Positions 8,571-16,831 of a stretch of 64,000 nt of DNA are shown one piece after another. Under the pieces are notes generated by a model. It saw only the letters and a program-made list of their open reading frames with translations, did no database searches and was not told the origin of the DNA. The position numbers and the translations under genes are program-made. The DNA is taken from the NCBI GenBank assembly GCA_963714205.1, contig CAVQNQ010000003.1:1-64000 (forward strand), in the 5' to 3' direction. The DNA is from CAVQNQ01 sp963714205 (GTDB lineage: Bacteria; Acidobacteriota; Terriglobia; Bryobacterales; Bryobacteraceae). Numbering within the stretch: position 1 is the stretch's first letter; each line of letters starts with the position of its first letter.

Positions 8571-9173
8571 CTACGCCAGAGCGCTCTGCCTCCTCAGGAG
8601 ACGCTGGATCGTCATCGGACTGACGGCGGTCTCGGCGGCGATCTGCCGAATACTCAAACCGCGCTTGTGAAGTTGCGTGACTCGTTCGGGTCGCACCGCC
8701 GCCTGGGGGCGGCCCAATCTCTTGCCCGCCGCCCTTGCGCGCCTCAATCCGGCTTGGACGCGCTCGGAAAGCCGGATGCGTTCCTGTTTGGCGATCGCCG
8801 CCAGAATCGCCAGTACGGCCTCTTTGAATATGCCGATGGACCGCAGGTACTCCTCACGGAAGCTGAACCACTCGACACCGTATGACGACAGGCGCTGTAG
8901 ATGTTGCAGGGTTTCCAGGACGCCCTCCCGTGAAAATCGATCCAGGCTCCAGAACAGCACCAGATCGAACCGCTTTCGTGAAGCGTCTTCAAACAATCGA
9001 CGAAATCCGGGCCGGTCCGAAGACTTCCCGGAAGCCTTGTCCACATACTCTGATTCCAACGCCCAACCGTCGCCGGCCTTTCGGGCAACGAACTCCCGCA
9101 GTTCCCGCAATTGGTTCTCGTACTCCTGCCCTTTATCCTTGGTGCTGACCCTGGCATACAGAGCGATCTTCAT
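8571..9173 (-). CDS. Serine recombinase (resolvase/invertase family)
   Basis: A 200-aa protein starting at MKIALYARVSTKDKGQEYENQL; an upstream in-frame ATG gives a longer but unconvincing N-terminus. Ser10 in ARVS is the expected nucleophile. LVLFWSLDRFSREG and the long E-helix AAIAKQERIRLSERVQAGLRRARAAGKRLGRP are typical of resolvases. The C-terminus carries a helix-turn-helix (LSIRQIAAETAVSPMTIQRLL). The size fits small resolvases of transposons or plasmids. It may resolve dimers of the island or be a remnant of another element. Confidence 0.88.
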   Translation of the reverse strand: MKIALYARVSTKDKGQEYENQLRELREFVARKAGDGWALESEYVDKASGKSSDRPGFRRLFEDASRKRFDLVLFWSLDRFSREGVLETLQHLQRLSSYGVEWFSFREEYLRSIGIFKEAVLAILAAIAKQERIRLSERVQAGLRRARAAGKRLGRPQAAVRPERVTQLHKRGLSIRQIAAETAVSPMTIQRLLRRQSALA

Positions 9174-9797
9174 GTTAATAGTGTACCACAAAGGGTTATT
9201 TTTGGTACGAAGAAAAGCTCTGCTTATGCTTATTATTTTTAATACCAACTCAGAGCAATTGAATCAGGGTTTTTGATACATCCGGGCACCCGTTGGGCCT
9301 GCCCACCCCCTTCTCGTTTTGCCCGTGGAGCGGTCCTGCGAGCAGTCGGCGTTCAGTTCCCACCTACGATGGTCAGTACTTCAGGTGTTCACACCGCTGT
9401 TGGGAATCAAAAGGATGCCACACCTGGCAGGAAATAGCGACCTTCCAGAATCCAGTGGTGATATGTCAATGAGGCCGCCGAAATAATCGGCGGAAAGCCA
9501 ACTACTATCATCGACTCTGGTGAGCACGAGGCATAGCTTCAATGGGGCCAGAGTCCGAGCGCTTAGCCCACCCCGCACAACCATAATACTACGTTATATG
9601 CATCTTGCTCAACAGAGAACTACTGTCTGACAAAACTACAAGTTGAAAATGTCTATTGACATCGGGCGACCGGCTGCCCTATCCTTGCATAAGACAAAAA
9701 GAGCTTGACCTCTTCCAAAAGTCAAACTCTCAGATGCCCGAATATGGGCCTATACACGATCCCATCATAACAAAACGGGCATCTCGGAGGCGCATGC
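9174..9797. other. Intergenic region with a candidate promoter
   Basis: About 620 bp upstream of the cas operon without a supported gene. A sigma-70-like pair occurs on the plus strand: TTGACA at 9656-9661 and TATCCT at 9680-9685, 18 bp apart. It could drive the small open frame at 9798 and the cas operon. The rest shows no recognisable element. Confidence 0.35.
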
Positions 9798-9938
9798 GTG
9801 ATCGACGCATACCACATTGGCCACCTGGCGTGTGCCGGGTGTTCAGCCTGTCCCGGCTGCGAGGAATCGAGAGTCGCAGTCATGCCCCTGTCTCCGTCGA
9901 CCGGTCACGATAGTCTGATCATCGACTCAGCCCGGTAG
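9798..9938 (+). CDS. Possible 46-aa cysteine-cluster peptide
   Basis: A GTG at 9798 is preceded by GGAGG (9786-9790) at 7-nt spacing. It opens a 46-codon frame ending in TAG at 9938. The peptide contains CAGCSACPGC (residues 12-21), a C-x2-C-x2-C-x2-C pattern that could bind iron-sulfur or zinc. It lies about 120 bp upstream of csb1 in the same direction. No family is recognised, and chance remains possible for such a short frame. Confidence 0.35.
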   Translation: MIDAYHIGHLACAGCSACPGCEESRVAVMPLSPSTGHDSLIIDSAR

Positions 9939-9993
9939 CGGCATGAACCGCCACCGGTCATGCGCGCGTCTGCACGTTTTTCTCGACGAGAAA
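9932..9993 (+). promoter_or_regulatory. Hairpin and palindrome upstream of csb1
   Basis: CCGGTAGCGG (9932-9941) pairs with CCGCCACCGG (9948-9957) across a 6-nt loop with a single non-Watson-Crick position. Downstream, TTTCTCG-A-CGAGAAA (9979-9993) is a perfect 7-bp palindrome. Both lie 60-125 bp before the csb1 start. They are candidates for an attenuator and an operator of the cas operon; neither role is proven. Confidence 0.4.
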
Positions 9994-10055
9994 GGACTCG
10001 ATCCTCGTCGGTCGCGTTTGAAGCAGGTGTGCGCCGGCAAAGGAAATGAGAATTC

Positions 10056-11261
10056 ATGCACGGAACCTTGAGTCTGGCCGAGCTCTCGGCCGCAATCGGC
10101 GGTAGCGCGGCTGCGCTCCGCTCCATTACGATCCTCCAGCCAGTTGAAGGCGAAGGTGGGAAGATCTTTCCAGCGACATACTCCGGCGGAAAGTATGCTC
10201 TTGAGAAGCGCCGACTGCGTGGTGACGACGGAAGAGAGCGTGAAGTAGACTGCGTGCTGCTTAACTCGGTGCAGTCCGAGGCGAATCACGCGGAACTTGC
10301 CCTACTGCACGCCATCGAGCGCGGGCAGATCAGCTTGCCGCTGATCGAGGTGAATTTCAGCGAAGCCAATGGCCAGTTCAAGAAGGATCTGCCAAACCTG
10401 ACGAGTCTCGAAGTGCCGCACCGGCTCGCCGATGCCATCCTGCGCGACAGCGTGCTACCGGATGGAACAAGATTCTCGAAGTCCGACTACGCTTCTCGAT
10501 GGGGGAGAGCGAACCTATGGAATGCCACTGCCCTTTATGAGCTGTGCCCGACGGCGCTCGTACTCGGCATGTGGGGCTCGCCTGAAAAGCCCGGCGGACT
10601 GGGCGCGAAATTCGAACGAGCATACATTTCCGAGATTGTCGGTGTGGATGCCCTAGTCGTTGATCAGAGATCGGGGTTCCGTGTGGATCCGCTCGGCGCC
10701 AGCAGCAAAGTCGCGGTGGTTCAGACAGCAGATGGAGGGTTTCAACTTGCCGGGGACAAGGCGAAGAATGCCCTGCGTCCCTCGGAGCTCAACCACGGCA
10801 ATATCGTCTTCGAAAGCGCTAATGGGGGAATCCGTTGCCGTTTCGCGGAGCAGACCACCGTCGTGTCCTTTGGTGCGCTGCGAAAGCTCCGGTTCCCGCT
10901 TGATGGCGCCAACGACATAAAACGCGACGACGCCGCCCGAACGGTTCTGGCGGCGATCGGCGTGTGCGCGGGCGTGCTAGCAAGTGAACGGGGCGCCAGT
11001 TTACGATCGCGTTGCAGTCTTCGTCCGGTGGCCCCGCGCGTCTGGGAGATGCTCGACCAACCGGGTGCGGAGCCGAAGGTCTATACGATGGACGGAAAAG
11101 CGGCAATCGCGCTTTTGAATGAGGCCATTGATGCCGCCAAAGCGGTGGCGTTGACGTGGATGGAAAAGAAATTGACGCTCAAGCCCGCCCCGGAACTGGT
11201 TGACCTGGTTCGCAGGAGCCAGGAGGTCGCGGCTGCGGAGGATGACCCGGAGGTGAAATGA
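10056..11261 (+). CDS. csb1: Type I-G CRISPR protein Csb1 (Cas7-like backbone subunit)
   Basis: A 401-aa protein recognised as the GSU0053/Csb1 family: ALRSITILQPVEGEGGKIFPATYSGGKYALEKR, then DCVLLNSVQSEANHAELALLHAI and SDYASRWGRANLWNATALYELCPTALVLGMW. In type I-G effectors this is the Cas7 subunit that polymerises along the crRNA. AAAGGA lies just upstream of the ATG. Its TGA overlaps the csb2 start (11258-11261), and it is the first gene of a tightly coupled operon. Length is normal and no defects are seen. Confidence 0.9.
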   Translation: MHGTLSLAELSAAIGGSAAALRSITILQPVEGEGGKIFPATYSGGKYALEKRRLRGDDGREREVDCVLLNSVQSEANHAELALLHAIERGQISLPLIEVNFSEANGQFKKDLPNLTSLEVPHRLADAILRDSVLPDGTRFSKSDYASRWGRANLWNATALYELCPTALVLGMWGSPEKPGGLGAKFERAYISEIVGVDALVVDQRSGFRVDPLGASSKVAVVQTADGGFQLAGDKAKNALRPSELNHGNIVFESANGGIRCRFAEQTTVVSFGALRKLRFPLDGANDIKRDDAARTVLAAIGVCAGVLASERGASLRSRCSLRPVAPRVWEMLDQPGAEPKVYTMDGKAAIALLNEAIDAAKAVALTWMEKKLTLKPAPELVDLVRRSQEVAAAEDDPEVK

Positions 11262-12787
11262 TCGCGCTCGGCATTCGATACCTCACGAAATACGCGGTGG
11301 CCACGGACTTGGCCAGACAATTGCCGGAATGGCCTCCACATCCCGGCCGCGTGTTCATGGCCATGGTGGCAGCGCACTTCGAAACGGAAGCTGACCCGGA
11401 GGAACGAAGGGCGTTGGAGTGGCTAGAGGAGACCCTTCCCCCGGCGTTGCGCGCAAGCGACGCCGACGACCGAACGAGCACACGGGCGTATGTGCCTGTC
11501 AATGATGTGCACGGAGGCATTATCCGGCGGCCACGCCAGGACCGCGCGTTTCCGCGCACGCGGCCTCATGACGATTGCGTCTACCTGATCTGGGCGGCGG
11601 AACCGACGGTGGAAGCGCGCGCAGCATTGGCCCGCCTCTGCGCCAAGGTGACGCGTGTGGGCCATTCGATGTCAGCGGTGCAGATGTGGGTGGCGCCTGC
11701 AGGCCAGGAGCCTGAGCCGAACTGGCTGCCAGGCACAATGCGCCAGCACGTGCGGCTCCGCGTGCCGGAGGCCGGCACCCTGCGTTCGCTTGAAGTCGCC
11801 TTCAACGGCAAGGCGATTCAGGAGTACGACTTGTTGGCGGAATCTCTCGCAACAGCGACAGGGAGGCAGAAGGCGCGTCTCAAGAACGAGCTTCAGATGA
11901 AGTTCCCCGACGGCCCGCCAGAGCCGAAGCGTCCACAGCTTGGGCGTTGGCAGGGGTACAGCCGGCCTACGGCGGGCGCGGACGATCAACCGGTATTTGA
12001 TGGGCCTTTCGATGAAAACTTCGTAGTCCTGTCGAAGACCGAGGGTCCGACGCTCGGTCTGGAGTCAACTCTTCAGCTCACCGGGGCGCTTCGAAACGGC
12101 GCCTTGAAAGCGGCAGGGCTGGAGGTTCCCGAGTGGCTCAGCGGGCACGACGCGGCGAACGCGCCGAGCCTACATCCACACGTGGCGTTCTTCCCACTAC
12201 CCTATGTCGGTTTCGAATTTGCCGATGGCCATGTCCTGGGCTTGGGTATGGCCGTTCCCCGGAATCTCCGACTCACCTGCGCGACTCTGGACGAGGAGTT
12301 GCGGCGCTTTCTGGGGCCGCTGTTCTTCGACCCGGACACCGGCGCGGAACGCGAGATTGGGATTTGGAGAAAGGACGTATGGAGATGGACGCTTGGGCGC
12401 GAGAAGCGCGAACGGCCTCCACTCACGCTGCAGCGGCTGAGCTGGACGAAACCCAGCCGTACCTGGGCAAGCGTGACACCGGCCGTGCTCCATCATCATC
12501 CGAAGCGAGAGGGAGACATTGAGCGCATCGTGCAGGAGGCGTTCGTTTCGGCGTTATTCCCCAAACCGGAGTTCCTGAGTATTCGAAGCGTGTCCGCGGT
12601 ATTGGGGGCGGGGCACGCCATGGCGTTGCCTCCCTACACGGAAGGCGGCGCCAACCTATGCCGGTTTCAGACGCATGTCGTAGCCCGGTTCGCGCAGGAG
12701 GTCCGTGGCCCAATGCTGGTGGGCCGCGGGCGTTTTAGAGGCTACGGCTTGTTCCGCCCGTTGCCAGATGGAGAGGCGCTCCCATGA
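11258..12787 (+). CDS. csb2: Type I-G CRISPR protein Csb2 (Cas5-Cas6-type)
   Basis: A 509-aa protein of the GSU0054/Csb2 family. The N-terminal RAMP-like domain starts IRYLTKYAVATDLARQLPEWPPHPGRVFMAMVAAHF, and ALEWLEETLPP follows. The C-terminal half ends with a glycine-rich RAMP segment (GPMLVGRGRFRGYGLFRPL). In type I-G this protein combines the Cas5 role of crRNA 5'-handle binding with the Cas6 role of pre-crRNA cleavage. No separate cas6 is present, in keeping with that. It overlaps csb1 and cas3 by 4 bp each. Confidence 0.9.
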   Translation: MIALGIRYLTKYAVATDLARQLPEWPPHPGRVFMAMVAAHFETEADPEERRALEWLEETLPPALRASDADDRTSTRAYVPVNDVHGGIIRRPRQDRAFPRTRPHDDCVYLIWAAEPTVEARAALARLCAKVTRVGHSMSAVQMWVAPAGQEPEPNWLPGTMRQHVRLRVPEAGTLRSLEVAFNGKAIQEYDLLAESLATATGRQKARLKNELQMKFPDGPPEPKRPQLGRWQGYSRPTAGADDQPVFDGPFDENFVVLSKTEGPTLGLESTLQLTGALRNGALKAAGLEVPEWLSGHDAANAPSLHPHVAFFPLPYVGFEFADGHVLGLGMAVPRNLRLTCATLDEELRRFLGPLFFDPDTGAEREIGIWRKDVWRWTLGREKRERPPLTLQRLSWTKPSRTWASVTPAVLHHHPKREGDIERIVQEAFVSALFPKPEFLSIRSVSAVLGAGHAMALPPYTEGGANLCRFQTHVVARFAQEVRGPMLVGRGRFRGYGLFRPLPDGEALP

Positions 12788-15606
12788 ACGAATTGATGCC
12801 GGCTCATTTTGAAACCTACTTCCGGGATCTCCACGAGTTCGACCCGTTTCCGTGGCAGAACCGACTGGCGACGCGTGTCTGCGAAGATCGGTGGCCGGGC
12901 TGCCTGGACCTCCCGACGGCGAGCGGCAAGACCGCGTGCATCGACGTGGCGGTGTTCGCGATGGCACTCCATCGGCGCGGACCGCGAAGGGTGTTCTTCG
13001 TGGTAGACCGCCGGGTTGTCGTGGACGCCGCTTTCGACAGGATGCGGAAGATCGCCTCCAAACTGCGCAAGGCGACTGGAGGCTTGCTAAAGACTGTCGC
13101 CGACCGGCTGCGCGAGATGGCCCAGGGCGACGAACCGCTGGACACGTATCAGTTGCGCGGAGGGATCTACCGCGACGACTCGTGGGTGCGCAGTCCTCTT
13201 CAGCCTACTCTAATCGCCAGCACGGTCGATCAGGTAGGATCTCGGCTGCTGTTCCGCGGTTATGGAGTCTGGGATAAGACACTGCCGATTCACACCGGCC
13301 TTGTGGCCAACGATTCGCTCATCCTTCTGGACGAAGCACACTGCTCGCGACCGTTCTCCGAAACGCTGACGGCGGTCAAGCGGTATCGCGGGGGCGATTG
13401 GGCAACGCAAGGATTGGAGACCCCGTTCGAGTTCGTGGAGATGACAGCCACACCCGTGGGGCAGGCCGGCGAGCGTTTCGGATTGGAGGAAGACGACTAC
13501 CACCATCCCGAGCTGCGCAAGCGGCTCTACGCCCCCAAGCCGGCTCGGCTGGTTGTCAGCAAGGCGCGAGCGAACGACTTCGGCAAGCTGGCGGAAAGCT
13601 TGGTGGACGAAGCCGTCGGGATGGCTGACAAGCCGGGTCTGCGCAGGATCGCCGTCATGGTGAACCGTGTCCGGACGGCGCGACTGGCATACGCGGAATT
13701 GCGGGATCGTGGCTACCGGGCACATCTGTTGATCGGGCGCATGCGCCCAGTGGACCGTTCCGAGTTGCACGCGGACCTGCGAGCGATGCTGGCCGGCAGC
13801 CGGAGAACGCCGGATGCCGAACAGGTATTCGTGGTGGCGACGCAGTGTCTCGAAGTCGGCGCGGACCTGGATTTTGACGCTCTCGTGACGGAGTGCGCAA
13901 GCAGCGACGCTCTTCTGCAACGCTTTGGACGGCTGGATCGAATCGGGGACTTGCACCGATCCGGTACGACCGCCGAAGGACGAGTGGTCGTCGCTTCGCC
14001 CATGACGGACACAAAATACCGCGACCCGGTTTACGCCCAGGCGCTCGCCAAGATGTGGAACTGGCTCAAGGATGGCGGGCAAGAGCCGGATTTCGGGATC
14101 TGCTCCGAAGCAGGTAATGGAACCGTGCGGGAACGGCTGCAACTTGCGGGCAATGAGGCCCAGGAGTTGCGCCGCGACGCTCAGCCGGCGCCCGTCCTGC
14201 TGCCCGCGCACCTCGACGCCCTGGCGCAGACTTCCCCGCGCCCAGCGTTGGAACCCGATGTCCGCCTGTATCTCCACGGAATGGAGAACACCTCACCGGA
14301 AGTGCAGGTAGTTTGGCGCGCCGATCTAAATCTCAAAAGGCCCGAGCAATGGGCGGAGATCGTTTCACTCTGCCCGCCGGTAGCTTCAGAAGCGATGACC
14401 GTGCCGCTACGGGATTTCCGCGCCTGGTTGATGAAGAGCGAGGAGGAAGGCGCGTCCTCCGACATCCAGGGCGTCGAAGAAGAAGTCGGGGCGGAAAATG
14501 AAGGGGAGAGTCGGTGCAATGTGTTGCGCTGGCGAGGCGACGAGAGCGATGTGATCCGGAACGCCAACCAGATTCGCCCTGGAGACACGCTGGTTCTGGC
14601 GGCAGGTGACGGTGGGTGCGAAGAGATCGGGCATATCCCCGAGGAGGCGAATGTCGATGTGGCCGAACGCGCGCGCCTGGCGCTTCGCCGCGGATGGGTC
14701 CTACGGCTGCATCCGGCCCTGCTGGAGCAGTGGCGCGAGCATACAGCGCGCCAGCGCCTAATCGATCTCGCCGCCCAACCGGCCGCGAAACTCGGGGATG
14801 TCTGGCAGGCTCTCGCGGACTACAGGGAGGCCGCGCCCGAGTGGCTCGGGCAGATGCTGGACCATCCGCCGAAGGGATTGGGTCTGGAGCCTTATCCGAA
14901 CGATGGCGAGGCCCCGGCTGGCTGGGTGCTCTCAGGGCAGTTCGCCGAGGCGGATTCGGGACGGGATGAAAGCTCCGCGGCGGAGCCCGTTTTCCTCGAC
15001 GAGCACTTGGAGCACGTTATCCGTGCGGTGAGTCAGGCGGCATCGGCGGTCATTGCGGACGAGCACGTCCGCCAAAGCTTTTCACGCGCAGCTCGATTCC
15101 ATGACTACGGCAAAGCGGACGGGCGCTTCCAGGCGCTGCTTCGCGGTGGCGACCCTATGGCCGCGCTTTTCGCTCCGAGGCCCCTGGCTAAGGGCGCGCA
15201 AGCGCGCCGAAGCAAAGAGGTCCGTAAAGCGCAGTGGGCGCGGAGTGGCCTGCCGGACGGTTTCCGTCACGAGCTGATCTCATTGCTGCTGGCGCGGCAG
15301 GATCCCGGGATTGTCGAAGACGATCTGGCACTGCACCTCATCGCGAGTCATCACGGCCGCTGCCGGCCGTTTGCGCCTGTCGTGGAGGACCACGGTGGCT
15401 ATCTCGCATACAACGGGCGGGCTATCACCGGCGACCAGCGGATTGCGGGTGCGGCGCATCGTCTGGAGAGCGGCGTGGCCGACAGGTTCTGGAAGCTCAC
15501 GCGACGGCATGGCTGGTGGGGACTGGCATATCTTGAATCGCTGTTGCGGCTGGGCGACTGGAAGGCCAGCCAGGAGGAGGATGGGGCGGAGGAGAAAAGG
15601 CCATGA
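12784..15606 (+). CDS. cas3: Type I-G Cas3 helicase-nuclease with C-terminal HD domain
   Basis: A 940-aa protein. The helicase core has Walker A TASGKT (45-50), the DEAH box (183-186), an STVDQVGSRLLFRGYG motif (about 147-161) and a QRFGRLDRIG motif VI (about 378). The HD nuclease signature is at the C-terminus: His773-Asp774 in RFHDYGKAD, and His856-His857 in ASHHGR. HD located after the helicase is characteristic of type I-G, unlike most type I Cas3 proteins. It unwinds and degrades target DNA recruited by the effector. ATGA overlaps link it to both neighbours. Confidence 0.92.
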   Translation: MNELMPAHFETYFRDLHEFDPFPWQNRLATRVCEDRWPGCLDLPTASGKTACIDVAVFAMALHRRGPRRVFFVVDRRVVVDAAFDRMRKIASKLRKATGGLLKTVADRLREMAQGDEPLDTYQLRGGIYRDDSWVRSPLQPTLIASTVDQVGSRLLFRGYGVWDKTLPIHTGLVANDSLILLDEAHCSRPFSETLTAVKRYRGGDWATQGLETPFEFVEMTATPVGQAGERFGLEEDDYHHPELRKRLYAPKPARLVVSKARANDFGKLAESLVDEAVGMADKPGLRRIAVMVNRVRTARLAYAELRDRGYRAHLLIGRMRPVDRSELHADLRAMLAGSRRTPDAEQVFVVATQCLEVGADLDFDALVTECASSDALLQRFGRLDRIGDLHRSGTTAEGRVVVASPMTDTKYRDPVYAQALAKMWNWLKDGGQEPDFGICSEAGNGTVRERLQLAGNEAQELRRDAQPAPVLLPAHLDALAQTSPRPALEPDVRLYLHGMENTSPEVQVVWRADLNLKRPEQWAEIVSLCPPVASEAMTVPLRDFRAWLMKSEEEGASSDIQGVEEEVGAENEGESRCNVLRWRGDESDVIRNANQIRPGDTLVLAAGDGGCEEIGHIPEEANVDVAERARLALRRGWVLRLHPALLEQWREHTARQRLIDLAAQPAAKLGDVWQALADYREAAPEWLGQMLDHPPKGLGLEPYPNDGEAPAGWVLSGQFAEADSGRDESSAAEPVFLDEHLEHVIRAVSQAASAVIADEHVRQSFSRAARFHDYGKADGRFQALLRGGDPMAALFAPRPLAKGAQARRSKEVRKAQWARSGLPDGFRHELISLLLARQDPGIVEDDLALHLIASHHGRCRPFAPVVEDHGGYLAYNGRAITGDQRIAGAAHRLESGVADRFWKLTRRHGWWGLAYLESLLRLGDWKASQEEDGAEEKRP

Positions 15607-16521
15607 GTTCGATGGTATTCCGTGGTATTGAAGGCTCGAACCCCCTCGGGTTCTTGACGGCGGTCGGCGCGCTTCGGTTACTCGATCTGGTATGGCCAGG
15701 CCGGAGCGTCCGATTGCGGTGGATTCGCGATGGCGGCTTGCGGCCGGAGGTGTCGGGGCTGCCGATGGAGGACGAGGCGGAGCTCTGCGGGCATGCTCCA
15801 CGAACAGGCGCCCTGGGCGCCGCTGGAGTCCTTCGCTGAATTGGGGAATAACGTGACCGTCGCGCGGCCGCTGTTTGAAAAGATGATTCGCAAAGTGGCG
15901 GGTACCGCCACCGCCGGAGACCGCAGGGGGGCCGACTTCGCCGCGGCGTTTGGGAGCGATGTGTTCGAGGATAAACTGAAGGGCCGTATCGAATACACGG
16001 ATCTGTGCTTCATCACGGGTTCGGGACATCAGCACTTCCTGGGAACGGCGAAGGCTCTCGCACAGTCCGCGGGACCGGAGCATCTGCGAGAGGCGCTGTT
16101 CGGACCTTGGCGGTTTGCAGACAAGGGTCTCTCGATGCGATGGGATCCCGACGATGCGAAGGAGTATGCACTCCGCTGGCGCGACCCCAGTGTTGGTGGC
16201 GTGTTCTCCGTTTGGGGGGCTAACCGGCTGGCCTTCGAGGCGCTCCCACTGTTTCCGACGATGCCGACCGAAACGGGCCTCCGGACAACCGGATTCCGAA
16301 CGTGGAAGCGCGCGCATGAGTTTACGTGGCCGATCTGGGCCGAGTCGGCCGGCGTTGACACGGTACGGTCGCTGATCGCGCTACGCATGCTGGAGAGTGA
16401 AACTCCGAACCGCGCGGAATTGCAGCGCATGGGTGTGGACGAAATCTTCCGTGTGTCACGGGTTCGAATCGGACAGGGCGCCAATTTCAAGGTGAGCTTC
16501 CGTCCAGCCCGGGCAACTTAG
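15603..16521 (+). CDS. Small Cas8-like/Cas3-adjacent subunit, split by a frameshift
   Basis: The first frame begins MSSMVFRGIEGSNPLGFLTAVGALRLLD, the GxNPLGFLxALGALR start typical of Csx17/Csb3-related type I-G proteins. It reads to about residue 64, then needs a one-base shift near 15790-15803. It continues as MLHEQAPWAPLESFAELGNNVTVARPLFEKM to the stop at 16521. The corrected product is about 305 aa, far below the roughly 700 aa usual for Csx17. By position and N-terminus it is the best candidate for the PAM-recognising Cas8 subunit. It may instead belong to the family described as a Cas3 extension. Its start overlaps the cas3 stop by 4 bp. Confidence 0.65.
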
Positions 16522-16534
16522 CGGACTATGCCCT

Positions 16535-16825
16535 ATGCGCGCCAGCTATCTCGTCTGCTACGACATCTGCGACGAAAAGCGCCTCCGCAAGGTCTTCCAG
16601 ACCATGCGCGGCTATGGCGACCACCTCCAATACTCCATCTTCGAATGCCAACTCACCGCCGCGGACCTGGCGCGCTGCCGGGCCGACCTGGCGGCCATCA
16701 TCCACCACGGCGAAGACCAAGTTCTGTTCGTCAACCTGGGCCCCGCCGAAGGCCGCGGCGACCGCGTCATCACTGCCCTCGGCAAACCCTACACGGCCAT
16801 CGACGCGCCGTGCATCATTGTGTGA
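16535..16825 (+). CDS. cas2: CRISPR adaptation protein Cas2
   Basis: A 96-aa protein with the Cas2 ferredoxin fold: SYLVCYDICDEKRLRKVFQTMRGYGDHLQYSIFECQL holds the conserved first strand with Asp10 and the R-GxxxQYSVFE motif. Cas2 dimers bridge two Cas1 dimers in the spacer integration complex. It sits 13 bp after the Cas8-like gene and 6 bp before cas4/cas1. Thus cas2 precedes cas4/cas1 here, the reverse of many type I-G loci. Length is typical. Confidence 0.93.
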   Translation: MRASYLVCYDICDEKRLRKVFQTMRGYGDHLQYSIFECQLTAADLARCRADLAAIIHHGEDQVLFVNLGPAEGRGDRVITALGKPYTAIDAPCIIV

Positions 16826-16831
16826 GGCTGA

